A stretch of DNA of 64,000 nt from Homalodisca vitripennis (lineage: Eukaryota; Arthropoda; Insecta; Hemiptera; Cicadellidae): NCBI RefSeq assembly GCF_021130785.1, contig NC_060214.1, forward strand, positions 46,499,001 through 46,563,000, in the 5' to 3' direction. Below, in pieces: positions 47,771 to 59,420 of the stretch. The number at the start of each line of letters is the position of its first letter. The first letter of the stretch is position 1. The position numbers and the translations under genes are program-made. Below the pieces are notes generated by a model. That model was given only the letters and a program-made list of their open reading frames with translations. It was not told the DNA's origin and did not search any database.

Positions 47771-48760
47771 ATGGTGAAGAGTTCCTCTGCGTACAACTGC
47801 ACGTCCAGATGGACTAAAGGCAGCCACATTTCTTTTCACAAGTAAGTTCTTACTATATTAACCATGTCAATATTTATTTGCAACTTTCAAAATATTAATT
47901 TTACCAATATTATTTTCTGTATTGCCAAATTATTAAATGGGTTACCCAAATAATTAAAAGTACGGTAAAACATGCTTATCACTCAATTATTTCATCCGCA
48001 TTAATCCAAGATATCAATGTTGGTCGTTGTAGCATTTATAAATGCATAAACTTATAAATCATAGCTAAAACAATACCTACTGGCCTACTCTACTTTATAA
48101 TTATTGGATCTTTTGTGATTTTCAGCTACCTGTATTTTATTGTTTGTTAATTTGCTTGTTTTAGCTTTCCATTGAATGATGACAATTTACTAAAAAGAAG
48201 GATTAGGTACTGCGACAAAGAGAAAAAAAATTTTAAGCCAACAAAAACATACTGTTTTATGCAGTAAACATTTTACCGAACATGATTACCATTTAATTTT
48301 GCCTGACACACTAAGAAAATGTCTAAAAAATGAAACCAGTTCCAACAATTTTTTATTTTCCATCTCATATTCAACAGCCATTGGAGAAACGAAGGAGGAT
48401 TATTGTCAGGAAGAAGGCATCCATCGGGCTACCTAATGCTGATAAGTGTTGACTTGGATTTGTTTTTGGATGATGAAATTGGGAGTTCCATGTATATCAT
48501 GGAGAATTATGATAGTTCTAGTTTTAGGATGAAATTTTATAATGTATGCACATTGGCGTCATTGTAAGACGTATTGAAAAATGTATTAAATGTAACGATT
48601 GTAGTTCTGTCCTCCATGCCAATGATTCTGATCTTAGAACATCTTAACTTTTTATTGATTTTAAATCTAAGGGTAAATTAAGTAGATCAAGCGATGATGT
48701 ATAGAAAATTGTAAAATATTGTTATTTGCTCTAGTTATCTCGAACAAATGCGACCACTTC
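47771..48760 (+). pseudogene. THAP-domain transposase relic (P element/THAP9-like)
   Basis: Exon 1 runs from ATG 47771 to 47841: AYNCTSRW then GSHISFH, ending at a donor gtaagt (47842). Exon 2 follows an acceptor near 48165 and continues with FPLNDDNLL and FKPTK, the conserved THAP core. CSKHF then appears one frame over near 48260, and VPTIFYFPSHIQ in a further frame near 48340, so at least two indels interrupt the domain. The first zinc-ligand Cys (residue 5) is replaced by Ser. After a gap, 48561-48650 reads VRRIEKCIKCNDCSSVL, resembling the C-terminal CxxC region of THAP9/P transposases, followed by DFKSKGKL. The RNase H-like core is missing. Confidence 0.72.
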
Positions 48761-49331
48761 TAAATTGACATTGCGAGTTTGTAACCGGTTTACTGGTAGT
48801 GTTTTCAAGGGCATTTAACTACTGACGAATTCACTGGAAGCCACGAGTTATTTTTAATTAAAACTGTGACTAAACTATTTTTTTTTTAATAATATCTCAT
48901 CACATCGCAAAACAGAAAACTTTTGACATTAAAAAAAATCCAACTTAGGAATAAAGCAAAAAATTTTAAAAATAATTTTATTTTCTAACACGTAGATTAA
49001 GTATGTCATGTTTGTACATTTTACATAGTTCACTTTGAAATAAAATTCTGTCAATAAAAAAGTAGTTTTTTTCACCTGGGAAATATTTTAATGTTACAGA
49101 CATCTTTGTATCCGACTTTATAGTAAAATACCAAGTCGAAATCTCAGTTATTTTGATATTATTATACAAAAATCTGTTTTTTTTTAACTAAAAATACAAA
49201 TCCACGGTAAAAAGCAGTTATTAACATTTGTAATAATAAATAAATTGTGGTATCTAACAATATTATTAAGTCTAGAAGGCGTTTTAAAGTGATGTTATAT
49301 CATTACTATAAATGCCTGCCATATGGGCGGA

Positions 49332-49360
49332 GTGAGTTCTTGCCCATTTCCAGCGCCTGC
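49332..49360 (-). repeat. Right inner subterminal inverted repeat of P-like element
   Basis: Inverted partner of 47552-47580. Confidence 0.78.
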
Positions 49361-49404
49361 AGACTCGGAACGCAGCTCAGGATTTTCGGCTCGGTTTCTC
49401 CGGC

Positions 49405-49435
49405 CCAGAGCGCGTTCCATTATTATAATTCGTTG
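49405..49435 (-). repeat. Right outer TIR of P-like element
   Basis: Inverted partner of 47455-47485; ends ttcgttg. Confidence 0.75.
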
Positions 49436-49443
49436 GTTTCAAC
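49436..49443. repeat. Target-site duplication of P-like element, right (gtttcaac)
   Basis: 7 of 8 bases match the left copy at 47447-47454. Confidence 0.65.
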
Positions 49444-50105
49444 ACATACGGAATCATTTAACAGACGTTAGAAACCTTTTCATTGTTGTTTCGATCAAGA
49501 AATACATCCTTGTGTTGGTCTGAAAAAACTATTACTTTTGGCTATCGTAGTCTACTTCCGGTCTAGGCCTTTTCTGACACCGTAGTAGCGTTTGTCTTAG
49601 ACTTCCCAAAATCAAGATAATTACAAGCGTTAGTGTGAAAAATTATGTTTTTAAAATCAAATACTGTTGTTCAAAGTAACTTACGTCCCTTGAAAGGCAT
49701 TTCTGGCTTAACAATAGCGTTTTCATTGCCGATCTGATCAATAAAGTTTGTTCAACTTTGTTTAAATTGTATCTTCCTCCGGTCATTGTAATATAATTAC
49801 GTTCTAAGCTATTTTCGTTGCTGAGGTTGCTTTAAACTGTTGCCCAGATAAGGGAAATTGTTAGAAAGTTGTCTTCTGTCAAAAACCTTCTATTTACGTA
49901 TATCCACTTTTTATACACTTTAACTACTTCTTGTAAGCTTCAGGTCTAAGAAATTTCCGCCGTCGTATTATAGTTTATCTTTTTGTACTGATTGAAAAAA
50001 TATATAGGCCCTACGGGTAGTTCATAATCAAAAAAAGCTATTCTTTTTAAGTTAAGGCACTCGGCATATTCAAACCTAGTATACTATATGAATACTATCA
50101 TAAGT

Positions 50106-50226
50106 AGTGAAGCAATAAGGAAATATCAATATATTGTTGCACACATGTTACGATGTAGAGTATTTCGTGTGTGAATCAATTGTGGTTAAGCGACATCCCT
50201 TCACTTCCTGTTAGTAGGTAGCTTTG
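50106..50226 (+). repeat. Dispersed direct repeat, copy 2 (about 121 bp)
   Basis: Same-orientation partner of 46359-46477, with about a dozen differences concentrated in the second half. Confidence 0.8.
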
Positions 50227-51960
50227 AAACCATATATATAAAATATCGTTTCTGTAGTGATTCAAAATTTTTCAAACCATATGGGTGTTTGATCGTTATA
50301 AAAATACTTTTGAGTCAAGACGCGTATGTGCAACAAATTTGCTCTTTTTAGGACATCGAGACGTGAACATTCAAACATAATTTCTGTAATTCATTCCAAC
50401 ATTTGTAGGTTTTTATAATTATCACAGTACTTTACTTTTACCACTTAAGTCATAAGCCTTTTATGTGCCAAATTGGGATAACGAGAAGTTGGAGAATTAT
50501 TGACGAGTTCTTAATGGTTTTGCCTTTTATATAAGAAGATTATCACCTCAAATGTACCGTTATGTAGTTAAGGATTGACATATGTTTCCTTGTATGAATT
50601 TTATCATTAACGATGCGTGGATTGTAAGGGTAACAGAAATTTTGCTATATCTATGTCTTAAAATGGCACGAAACTTCGAAGTACATTATCTGTGGACTTC
50701 CTTAGGTGTTCAATATCCGTATATCTTTCATTTCCCATTATTCATTCTCATTTTTTAGTTTGCATCAATGTGTGTAATTGACAATCATAAACAATATACT
50801 CATTCACTTTTCTGTTCTTAACGCCAAGCTGATAAAATCATTCTCGGTGCATCTCGTGAGTTACCAGAAACCCTTACGAGAAATGAATGGTGTTTTATAG
50901 TAGCGAATAGCGCAATTTGTTTCCTTAATTATTTTATAATTGTTTATGTACTACAAAATACTCCCGTATTTTCGAGCAATTTTTATGCAAATTCATTTAA
51001 TGAGTCAATCAAAACTAAAATATTAATAAATAATTCTACGACATTCAGTACTAACACTATGACAATTGGTATCCATCTCCTATCACAATAAAGTTATATG
51101 ATTTTTTTTAATACTGTATTTCATTGTTAAATGTTAAGATAAGCAATAATAATAGAATTGATATCTTAAAAATGAAATTTATTTTCTTAGCTCTTATGTA
51201 GAATATACATAAAGTCTTGAAAGAAATATAAAATTTATGAGAAAGGCACACCAACCCTCTTTTATCTTTTATTCAGACCATCTCGTTGCTTATATTAGAA
51301 AATTACCAGATGTACAAGTACAAAATTCTTTGAATTTATAACGTCATTATAATGTTATGGTTAAATGAACTTTTGTTTGTTTTAGCCAAATTCGAAATGG
51401 TTATAGGCTTTTTTTAAAATATGTGGAGATAATGGCCTCTCATAATGTAAGTAAACAGTATAAAATCAGTATATACTCGTATCAATGTATGAATATAGAT
51501 TGGAAATACCTTGGCTTAACAACATCACGGAATCTATACGGTGTCTTCTGCGTTTGTATTCCACTTCGGGTAAAGGTGTAGTGATGAAAATTTGAGATTT
51601 CCGCTAACATATAGGCATAGATATGTGCAAAATTATCTTTGTTCATTAAACCACTTTCGAGATAATTTGTAGACAATACCTACGAAAAAACACACACCCA
51701 TTTTCATTACAGAATAGTTTACGCGTGACAGCAAAAGAAATAAATTCATTTTTTACATGTCTACTATTATTATGTTCATCCTTGAGCCTTTTGATAATAA
51801 TCTTAGGCTTTGTAGAAGACAACTGAAAATTTTCAAAGGAAAAATTCCCACTTAATTTGAAATTTTTAAATAAATTTTAGAATACATTTTTGTTATTTTT
51901 ACAGTACAATTATTCTAATTTGTCGTACAGTTTTATTCAAATATTCGTTGGAAATTGATT
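50227..51960. other. AT-rich intergenic DNA
   Basis: No gene or repeat recognised; short open frames only. Confidence 0.5.
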
Positions 51961-54900
51961 GAATCTTGAATGGTGGTTGAGTAAATATCTGCCACTGCAA
52001 CATAATCCCGTCGTTATACAGCGACAGGAAAAGGAAATGAGGAATCTTTATGCAGAAGGGTCCTCTATTTGACGACAGGATGAAAGGTGAGTTACATCAA
52101 TCATAAAATGTGTTCCTTTTTCTTATCAAAGGACGGAAGGTAAGCAAGTTCCACTCTTTTTGTTGTGATGTCACATTATTTTGAGCTAGTTCTTCCTTTT
52201 GATCATACACTTTGCCCTTCATCAAGATATCACGCTTTGTTAAGTTCTTAGGAGACTTTGAACTCTTGCTACAAGATTTTCTTTGTTACATGTATTTTTA
52301 TCCATTAGATATGTGTCCTTTCAGTTACATCACTAGAATTTTAGAGAAAATAATTCAAAACACGTAAACAATGAATAAAATGAGCACATTTTTCTATATG
52401 AAGTTAACATGTAATAAGAATGGTCTTTACAAAACTTAATAAAATAGTAAAATGAACATATTTTCTATAAATTTTCACCTCTGGATGGTTTATACACTAG
52501 ATGAACCTACACTGCATACAGCAAAACAAAATTTGTTATATATTTGGGCAACCCCAAATATGTGTAATACATTACGCAAATTTCTAAATATTGAGATAAA
52601 AGGTGCATTGTTAGAATTACTGTAGGGGATGACGGGTTAAGTGGGTTAGAGCCTCCTTATTGAGCCTAAAAATAAGGGAGTACTGTCCCGTACCCACTTT
52701 GTCTGGAATAAGCTGGAACAAACCCAGCCTCTCATCTTTCAAAGTAAAATGTCTATGTGTCTATAGTAACCTCTTCCTATCTAATATAATCTTTCCAGGA
52801 AGATAATTTATCCTCAACCTCAGCTATCCTGAATATTCTCTCAAGCAAGTGCAACTTTTGCCAATTAAATGATACAAGGCAAGGAATTGTTTTTGTATCT
52901 TATCCAGTATGTAAAGTTCAATTTTAAAGTTGAAAATGAAGTAATATTTCATGTAATATATGAGTAAAAAATATTAACAATGATAGAAAATAACCAACAT
53001 TGTTTGCCTTCAAGATTCATCAGGTGCAAAAATGTTTCGATACATTACAAATTACAAAAAGTTACATTTTCCTTGTTAGAAGAATGGTAATAGGAAATTA
53101 GTAAGTGCAGTGTTATTAGCGGACACTCTCTAAACAATCCCAGTAAAATTAAATGATGCCTTTCATTAATTTTTTTCATATAGTTCGTCACCTTTAGTTC
53201 GGGTTGGAGGTGATCCACATTCCTATCCATTTTGTTAGTAGCGAAAAGTCTCTTTCTTCGTCCAGTCACAATTGCTACTACTGCATGGGCTACTGCTCAA
53301 CTCATATCTAGTTCATCGACGGATGTTTACGGCATAAACCCTTCTTTGATTAAAAGGGAATCCATTCCCTTTGTCCACACCTCTTACAATAATCTTTAAT
53401 AACTCAATTTCTAAGGGTGTCTTTCTATCAAGTCAAGTGTACCAACCATCGTTAACAAAATGGTCACTTAAATCTCCCTGAAAATTTCAGACCGGTATCC
53501 ATCTTCCCTGATGATACAAGTGTTGCTGCATATACTGAACAGAAATTGAAATCAACCAGAAACTTTCCTCTTTTCTGAATAATTTTAGATTAACAAATTT
53601 TTTTTTGAAAAAATTCTCGTTTTTGAATAAAGATAAGACAAAAATCTTCATAATAAAGTCAAATGTCGTTTATTTTAGGACTTCATATTGATAATTAGAA
53701 CCATCACATAAACGTTCTATGCTCCAAACTCTGCTGCTGATTATATTGTTTGAGGCACTTATCTATCTTCCTTGACAAAACATTCTGCTGGTTGTACAGT
53801 AAACTTAATTTACTCTCTTTCCAGCTACGATATTATTTTCTGGGGAACCAATAAACATAATATTACACTATTAAACACTTTAAAAGTGTTTAAATTACAC
53901 AACCGAGCAATTCCAACTATGTTTAAGTGGGATGATGTGACGCTGACAAGATTTTTTCCCCTTCGAGGGCCTGTAAACAGTACCTTCTATATATTTATAT
54001 ATTCAGTATGTTTGTTCACTTTAAAAAATATTTACATTTTCGAATTCATACCCACTAATCTAAAACGAGGCACAAAAGTAATATTGTATTATTACAAATA
54101 AAACGACTTGGAACTAAATTGTTCAACAGCCTTCTTCAACAAATAAGAGAATGTAAAGATACAACTTAAGTAAAAAATGTCTTACATTCATTTTTGTTTC
54201 AAGTCTATCTCTCAATAGAAGTTTTGAAGACCTATCCTAGCTTTGTTTCCTTATTATGTTTCTTAACTCTGTCATACACTATAACAGTCTGTTTTAAATT
54301 CTAACGTAATGATGAAATAATTCGTATGTATTTGTTTATTGTATTAATTAGTCTTTTAACAATACATGATTTGACTTTAATATACATCCCCAATATTAAC
54401 GTAGAATATTGGACCCGTTTTATAATAGTATTTATAGATTTTGAATAAGTATCAAAACATATTAAGAAGAATTAATAATATATTCCTGTTCGGTAGGAAA
54501 CAGAATGAAATGTTTTGATTATTTAAAACAACAGTTGGGAATTTATAATCAATATCCCCAAACTTGTAAACAATTAGGTGAGATTGGATTTTGTGTTCAC
54601 ACAAGATTGTTTGTAAAAATATATATTTATTAAGTAGGTACATATTTTATTTCTTTATTCTAACAAAAAGTATGTGAATCCTGTAAAAAGTAACGTATTT
54701 GTTTTATTTGTTAAAATTATTATTATTTGTTAAAATTTTAATCTGTTCATTATAGTTTATATCGGTTAATTATCTGATTCATCAACTTCTTTTCTTTTCA
54801 ATTATACTGGGTGTAAACAAGGACTATGTTTTGTAGATTTTCTTCTGTCGCGTAAAACCATAGGTTTAACTGAGCCTGTAGACTAAGTTTGCTGTGAGTT

Positions 54901-54975
54901 ATTAAGACATTAACATGGTTTCCATGTTAACATTGTAGCAGGCTTACTAACTGTGTGTGTACTCTTTTACATTGC
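51961..54975 (+). repeat. Tandem duplication, unit A (about 3.0 kb)
   Basis: Collinear with unit B (54979-59420). Matched landmarks include tctgc(c/t)actgcaac (51989/55004), atcaatcataaaatgtgttcc (52098/55109), gaggtgatccacatt against gagggtgatccacatt (53206/57791) and acatggtttccatgtt near each end (54913/59368). The copies are diverged by substitutions and small indels. Part of it (52460-52870) belongs to the interspersed family also seen at 33184 and 63406. No coding frame is supported. Confidence 0.8.
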
Positions 54976-55285
54976 TTGATTCTAGAATGATGGTTTGGTT
55001 AATATCTGCTACTGCAACAAAATACCGCCGTCATACAGTTGCAGGAAAAAGGAAATAAGGAATCTTTATGGATAAGGGTCCTCTATTTGCCCTGAAAGGT
55101 GAGTTATATCAATCATAAAATGTGTTCCTTTTTGTTATCAAAGGGCGAAAGGTAAGTAAGTTCTACTCTTTTGTTCAGTTGTCACATTATACTAAGCTAG
55201 TTCTCTCTTCAACATACGATTTGCTCATATTAAGATATTACGTTTCGTTAAGATCTTAGGAGACTTTTATCATTTTATATAAATT

Positions 55286-56653
55286 TTATATATGTATCTT
55301 TTGTGATACATATATAATTATATGTTTCTTTTCAGTAACATCTAAAATTATTTTTTCTTTATTGCTCTGCATGTTTGTATTCAACCTTTTCAAGAACTGC
55401 TTTTTGATACTTATACCATGAGCAGCGTCTTTTGGACACATTGCGTACTGAAGGTTGTCATCAGTTGATGTAAGGTGAAAATACTCCGAGCATATTGCAG
55501 TCTTCATAGCTTGTATGCCTTTTTGTGCATTCCTCCTGATTGCCAGGCCATAGTAGATTTGTATAGTATCAAAAGCATGCCCAGTCAATCTCCCTTTACC
55601 ACCTAAAGTATTCCCATCTGCAAGAACTCTTTTAGAGTTTTTGTGTTTGAAAGTCCTCAACCGTTTGCCCATCCGCTTTTGGACGTGGCCTACACACTCA
55701 ATTTTTTCAATTTCAAAATAGGGTCCATAGGATTTTAATTCATTCACAGTTTCATAGCCTTTGCAGTCTCCATCCCCTAAGTAATATTTATATCTTATTC
55801 CATAGTTTGTTTCTGAACGTTCGAACATTTTTTTCACTCCCTCTACTTCCATGCCACCGCTGGTGCCGGAATAGTTCGCAATACATTTAGGACCATGATA
55901 TTTATCTAATCTCCCTTTACATTGACAGAATTTTGCCGTTACTTCTGCATCTATTACCTGTCCAGTTGTTATACTGGTTGCGGTAACTACACCGTTGAGC
56001 GATGAGAAACCACGTCACTGCCAGCTCCCATCGAAGGCACATGCAAGGTCTCGATCTCCATTATTCTTAATGACTGCAGTTTCAGCTGCCTCTTTCATCG
56101 ACTCTATACATACCATTTGAGTGAAGGATAGTAATATTTTATTATATTTGGCAAATTTAGAAGGCCTAGGCAAATTCAAGACAGCTGCGAACACTTGTTC
56201 AGTTTCTTTTTCCCACTCCAATGCAACGCAATGCGTGTACGAAGCGAATGTTGACGTCGTACATTTTGCTCTCTTCATCAGTAGGCCTAGAGCCTAATTT
56301 GACTTTTGTCAGTTGGCTATTTCTTTCACTGAATCTCATTTCACATTCAGTGCATGCTAATGTAAAAGTGAAAGCTAGGCCATTTCGTTTTTCCACTGAA
56401 AGAGCCAATGGACCGTGACAATATTTACAAATGGCCATTTCAGAAATGATCTTTTGTACAGCATCTAGGTCTAGGATATCATATTGAAATTGTTCATTTT
56501 CAAACTGCTGGTATTCTTTGGTACTACTAATTTTTACCTTTGAAGTACTTTCTCTGGCTGGAACTTTGGCTTCATCACTAGCTTCGGCGTCGCTTTGTCA
56601 CAGTGCAATCCAAAGGTTTTCTTCCGTTTGAAAATACTTGTTGATCTTGGCAT
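55286..56653 (-). pseudogene. Mutator-like transposase domain protein, broken
   Basis: The initial ATG at 56653 opens with MPRSTSIFKRKKTFG, the usual basic N-terminus of this insect family. The body follows: a CKYCHGPL...CTECE zinc-binding pair (56430-56350), YDVNIRFVHALR, NLPRPSKFAKYN, SMKEAA and FDGSWQ (ends 56015). Then come the central EVEGVKKMFERS (55852 on), YKYYLGDGDCKGYETV, ECVGHVQKRMGKRLR, LGGKGRLT and a terminal CPKDAAHG. It is broken by a frame change near 56590, another at the AAAA run near 56222, and an in-frame TGA at 56012-56014. Otherwise it is collinear over about 450 codons. No terminal repeats were confirmed. It lies inside tandem unit B and is absent from unit A. Confidence 0.78.
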
Positions 56654-57175
56654 TTTACACAACAATAACTACACTTTCCACGAGTATTAAAAGTAAAATA
56701 AAGTGAACGCAACAGCAAAATTGGGTTTTCACACTGAATAATAACGATTTGTTTCTTGTAAACACAAACACCACCACAAAAACTGTAAAAACAAATAAAC
56801 AATACATCTGTCAAAATTCAGCTGTAAAAAGAGCCGTGGTGTTCAATGCCTCTAAAGATACTGTTGGTCATGTAGCAGTTCCATTGAAGTAGTACTATAA
56901 CAAGTAAATAATAGCACTGGTGTAAGAGAAACGCACGATCGGTTGCGTCGCGCTCAGTTCTTGATTGTGAGGATTGAAGTGTGCGTGCAAGCCGTTAGAA
57001 AATATTTGTTATGCTAACTCATAAAAAGAAAACATATACATGTTATATACCTTTGTAAAGAGGAAATTTCAGGCTATTTAAGAACTGAAAAAACCAAAAA
57101 AATGAGTTTTAAGTGGTCTGCTCCCCTTAAACGACGTAAACACTGTACAAATTGAGCACAAGCAAACATTGAACC
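56654..57175. other. Upstream part of the insertion in unit B
   Basis: About 0.5 kb between the transposase start and the point where unit B collinearity resumes. It probably contains the promoter and right end of the inserted element. A GC-rich patch at 56930-57000 and a ggtctgctcccc segment at 57116 are candidate end sequences, but no matching inverted copy was found on the other side. Confidence 0.35.
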
Positions 57176-59420
57176 AAGCTTTTTTCTATTTGAAGATAAG
57201 CACACTGGACCCAAGTTAGACAAAACTAGCCTCTCATTTTTCACGGTAATATGTTTCCATTATAGTGACCTCTTCTTTCCTAATGAAATCTTGCCACGAG
57301 GAGAATCTATCCCCAACTTCAGCTCTCTCTTGAATATTCTGTCAAGCAAGCGTAAAGTCCTTTTAGGACTACAATTAGTGGCAGTTATCAGAGTTTCTTG
57401 CCTTAAGTGAGCAATAAAACACTGATTTTAATAATTAAATGATGGAACACGATGAGTGTTTTTGAATTTCTTCGACTATTTAAGGTTCTTTTTTAAACTT
57501 GAAACTTAATCTTTTCATGAATAGTTAAGATTAGAATGGTAAACTATAATAAAAATTTTAGCCTTCAAGATTGATCTCGTACAGCAGTGGTTCGATATTC
57601 AAATTACAAAAAGTGACAATAAGAGTAAAACCGTGTGTGAAGTAATTTTATATATTCATTGTAAAAATAGAGGTAATAGGAATTTAATGAAAATCTTCCT
57701 TTATTGGGCACTTAGGACCAATCCAGTAAAATTTGTGTTGACTTAACTAAATCTTTTGTTTCTGACAGATCATCACCTGCAATTTGTGTTGAGGGTGATC
57801 CACATTTTTCTCCCCTATTTAAGTAAGGAAATGACTCTCTTTTTCTCTATTTATATGTGATGAAGTTGTATTTGCTGCTGCATAACTAAAATATAAATCA
57901 TCAAAGGCTGTTTTCAATATGAGCCCCTTTTTTATTAAACGGGATGCCATCTCTTTTTCCACAACTTTTACAGCACTCTTAAAAAATAAATTCTAAGGTG
58001 TCTAGAAAATAATTTAACTTCCTTCGGTTGTAAAGTGCTTAAGAGTATTACCTCTCTTTAAGAAAGATCACAGAAAAATCTCTCAAGCCGATTTGCATCC
58101 TCTCTATTATTGACCAGTTGTTAAAACCTTAGATTTAACGACCGACTCGTGGTTTATCTCAATTCAAACTCTATTATTTCAAAATCTCAATTTAAATTTC
58201 TAATTAAACACTCGGAGGGGACAGCCCACTCTTCATTTTTGTCCGTCTCGAAAGGTAACTCTCAGGATTCATTAATCCTCCTCAATTATTTTTTATATTA
58301 ATGTTAACTATCTCCAAAACTCAGTTACAGGTAAAATTGTGTAGTGGCATCTTTCTAAACGTTTACGCTGCCAAAGGCGTGTTTATACTACCTTCTTTAA
58401 TCAAATATTCAGACTTTTTGAACGATGTTATTCATCTTCCCAATTTTCCTATTCATTCATACCCACACATTTCAAACTAGAAAACAGACTAATCTTGGCT
58501 TACATGTGTTCAGGACTAGAACATTAAAAATAAAATATTAAATACCTTGGACCCAAATTCTTCATCAACCTTCCTGAAAAAATAATATACTGCAAAAATA
58601 TACCTTTATTTAAAAAAGTTTTTCTTGTGCCGTTAATAGTATTACTCAGTAGAAGAGTATTTATAACACTTATCCTGGCTTGGTTTTCTTATTATACTCC
58701 TTAGCTCTTTCATATAAAGTAACAGTCTGATTTAGTAACATAAAGATGAATTCATTTGTATGTGTTTGTTTACTGTAACACTATTTTCTATATAATGCTC
58801 TTCCACGAACATTAAATTATTTCCCATTGAATTTTACATACGCACCACAATATTAACGTGGAATGTCGTACTTGGTTTTTTAATATTAGTAATAGTTTTT
58901 AAAAAAAATCAAAACATATTCTGAGGAGTTAATAATCCATTACTATAGAGCGAGAAATAGAATGAAATGTTTCTAAACTATAAAACAACTGCTAGGCATG
59001 TATAGTGAATATCCCGAAGCTTGTAAAACAAAGATGGTGAGATTGGATTTTGTGTCTACAAAAGATTGTTTGTAAAACAGATTAACGAAATACATATTTT
59101 GTTTCCTTATTATACTAAGGAAAACGTGAATCCTGTAAAGAACTACGTATCATCAAATAATTAATTATTTAAATTAGTTTATCTATTCATTATAGTTTAT
59201 ATCGGTAATTTATCTGAAATATCAAGTCCCTCATTCAATTATTCTGGATTTTGACAAGGAAATGACGCTATGTTTTGAAGATGATCTGCTGTATTGTAAA
59301 AACTGTGGTACACCATTGGTTAAACTAAAACTGTGCACTAAGTTTGCTGCGAGTTATTAAGACTGTAACATGGTTTCCATGTTTAAATTGTAGCAGGGTC
59401 ACTAACTTTGTGTATTTATA

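Larger units (their letters stand above)
47455..49435 (+). mobile_element. P-element-like DNA transposon relic, 1.98 kb
   Basis: The ends begin caacgaa and end ttcgttg (CA...TG, as in P elements). Outer inverted repeats pair caacgaactata.tactggaacgcg at 47455-47485 with the complement of 49405-49435. A second inner inverted pair of 29 bp lies at 47552-47580 and 49332-49360 (gcaggcgct..aa.tgggcaagaactcac and its complement). Flanking 8-bp sites match at seven positions. Inside lie a split THAP-type exon pair and a C-terminal transposase fragment, so this is an internally deleted, inactive copy. Confidence 0.82.
54979..59420 (+). repeat. Tandem duplication, unit B, with an insertion
   Basis: Second copy of the unit at 51961-54975. 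It is about 1.4 kb longer because unit A sequence is interrupted between about 55270 and 57175 by unrelated DNA containing the Mutator-like transposase gene. The remaining parts are collinear with unit A. Confidence 0.8.

Noticed and set aside
49247..49523. Two overlapping plus-strand frames near a GC-rich patch
   Set aside because: They cover the right inverted repeats of the P-like element and mirror sequence at its left end.
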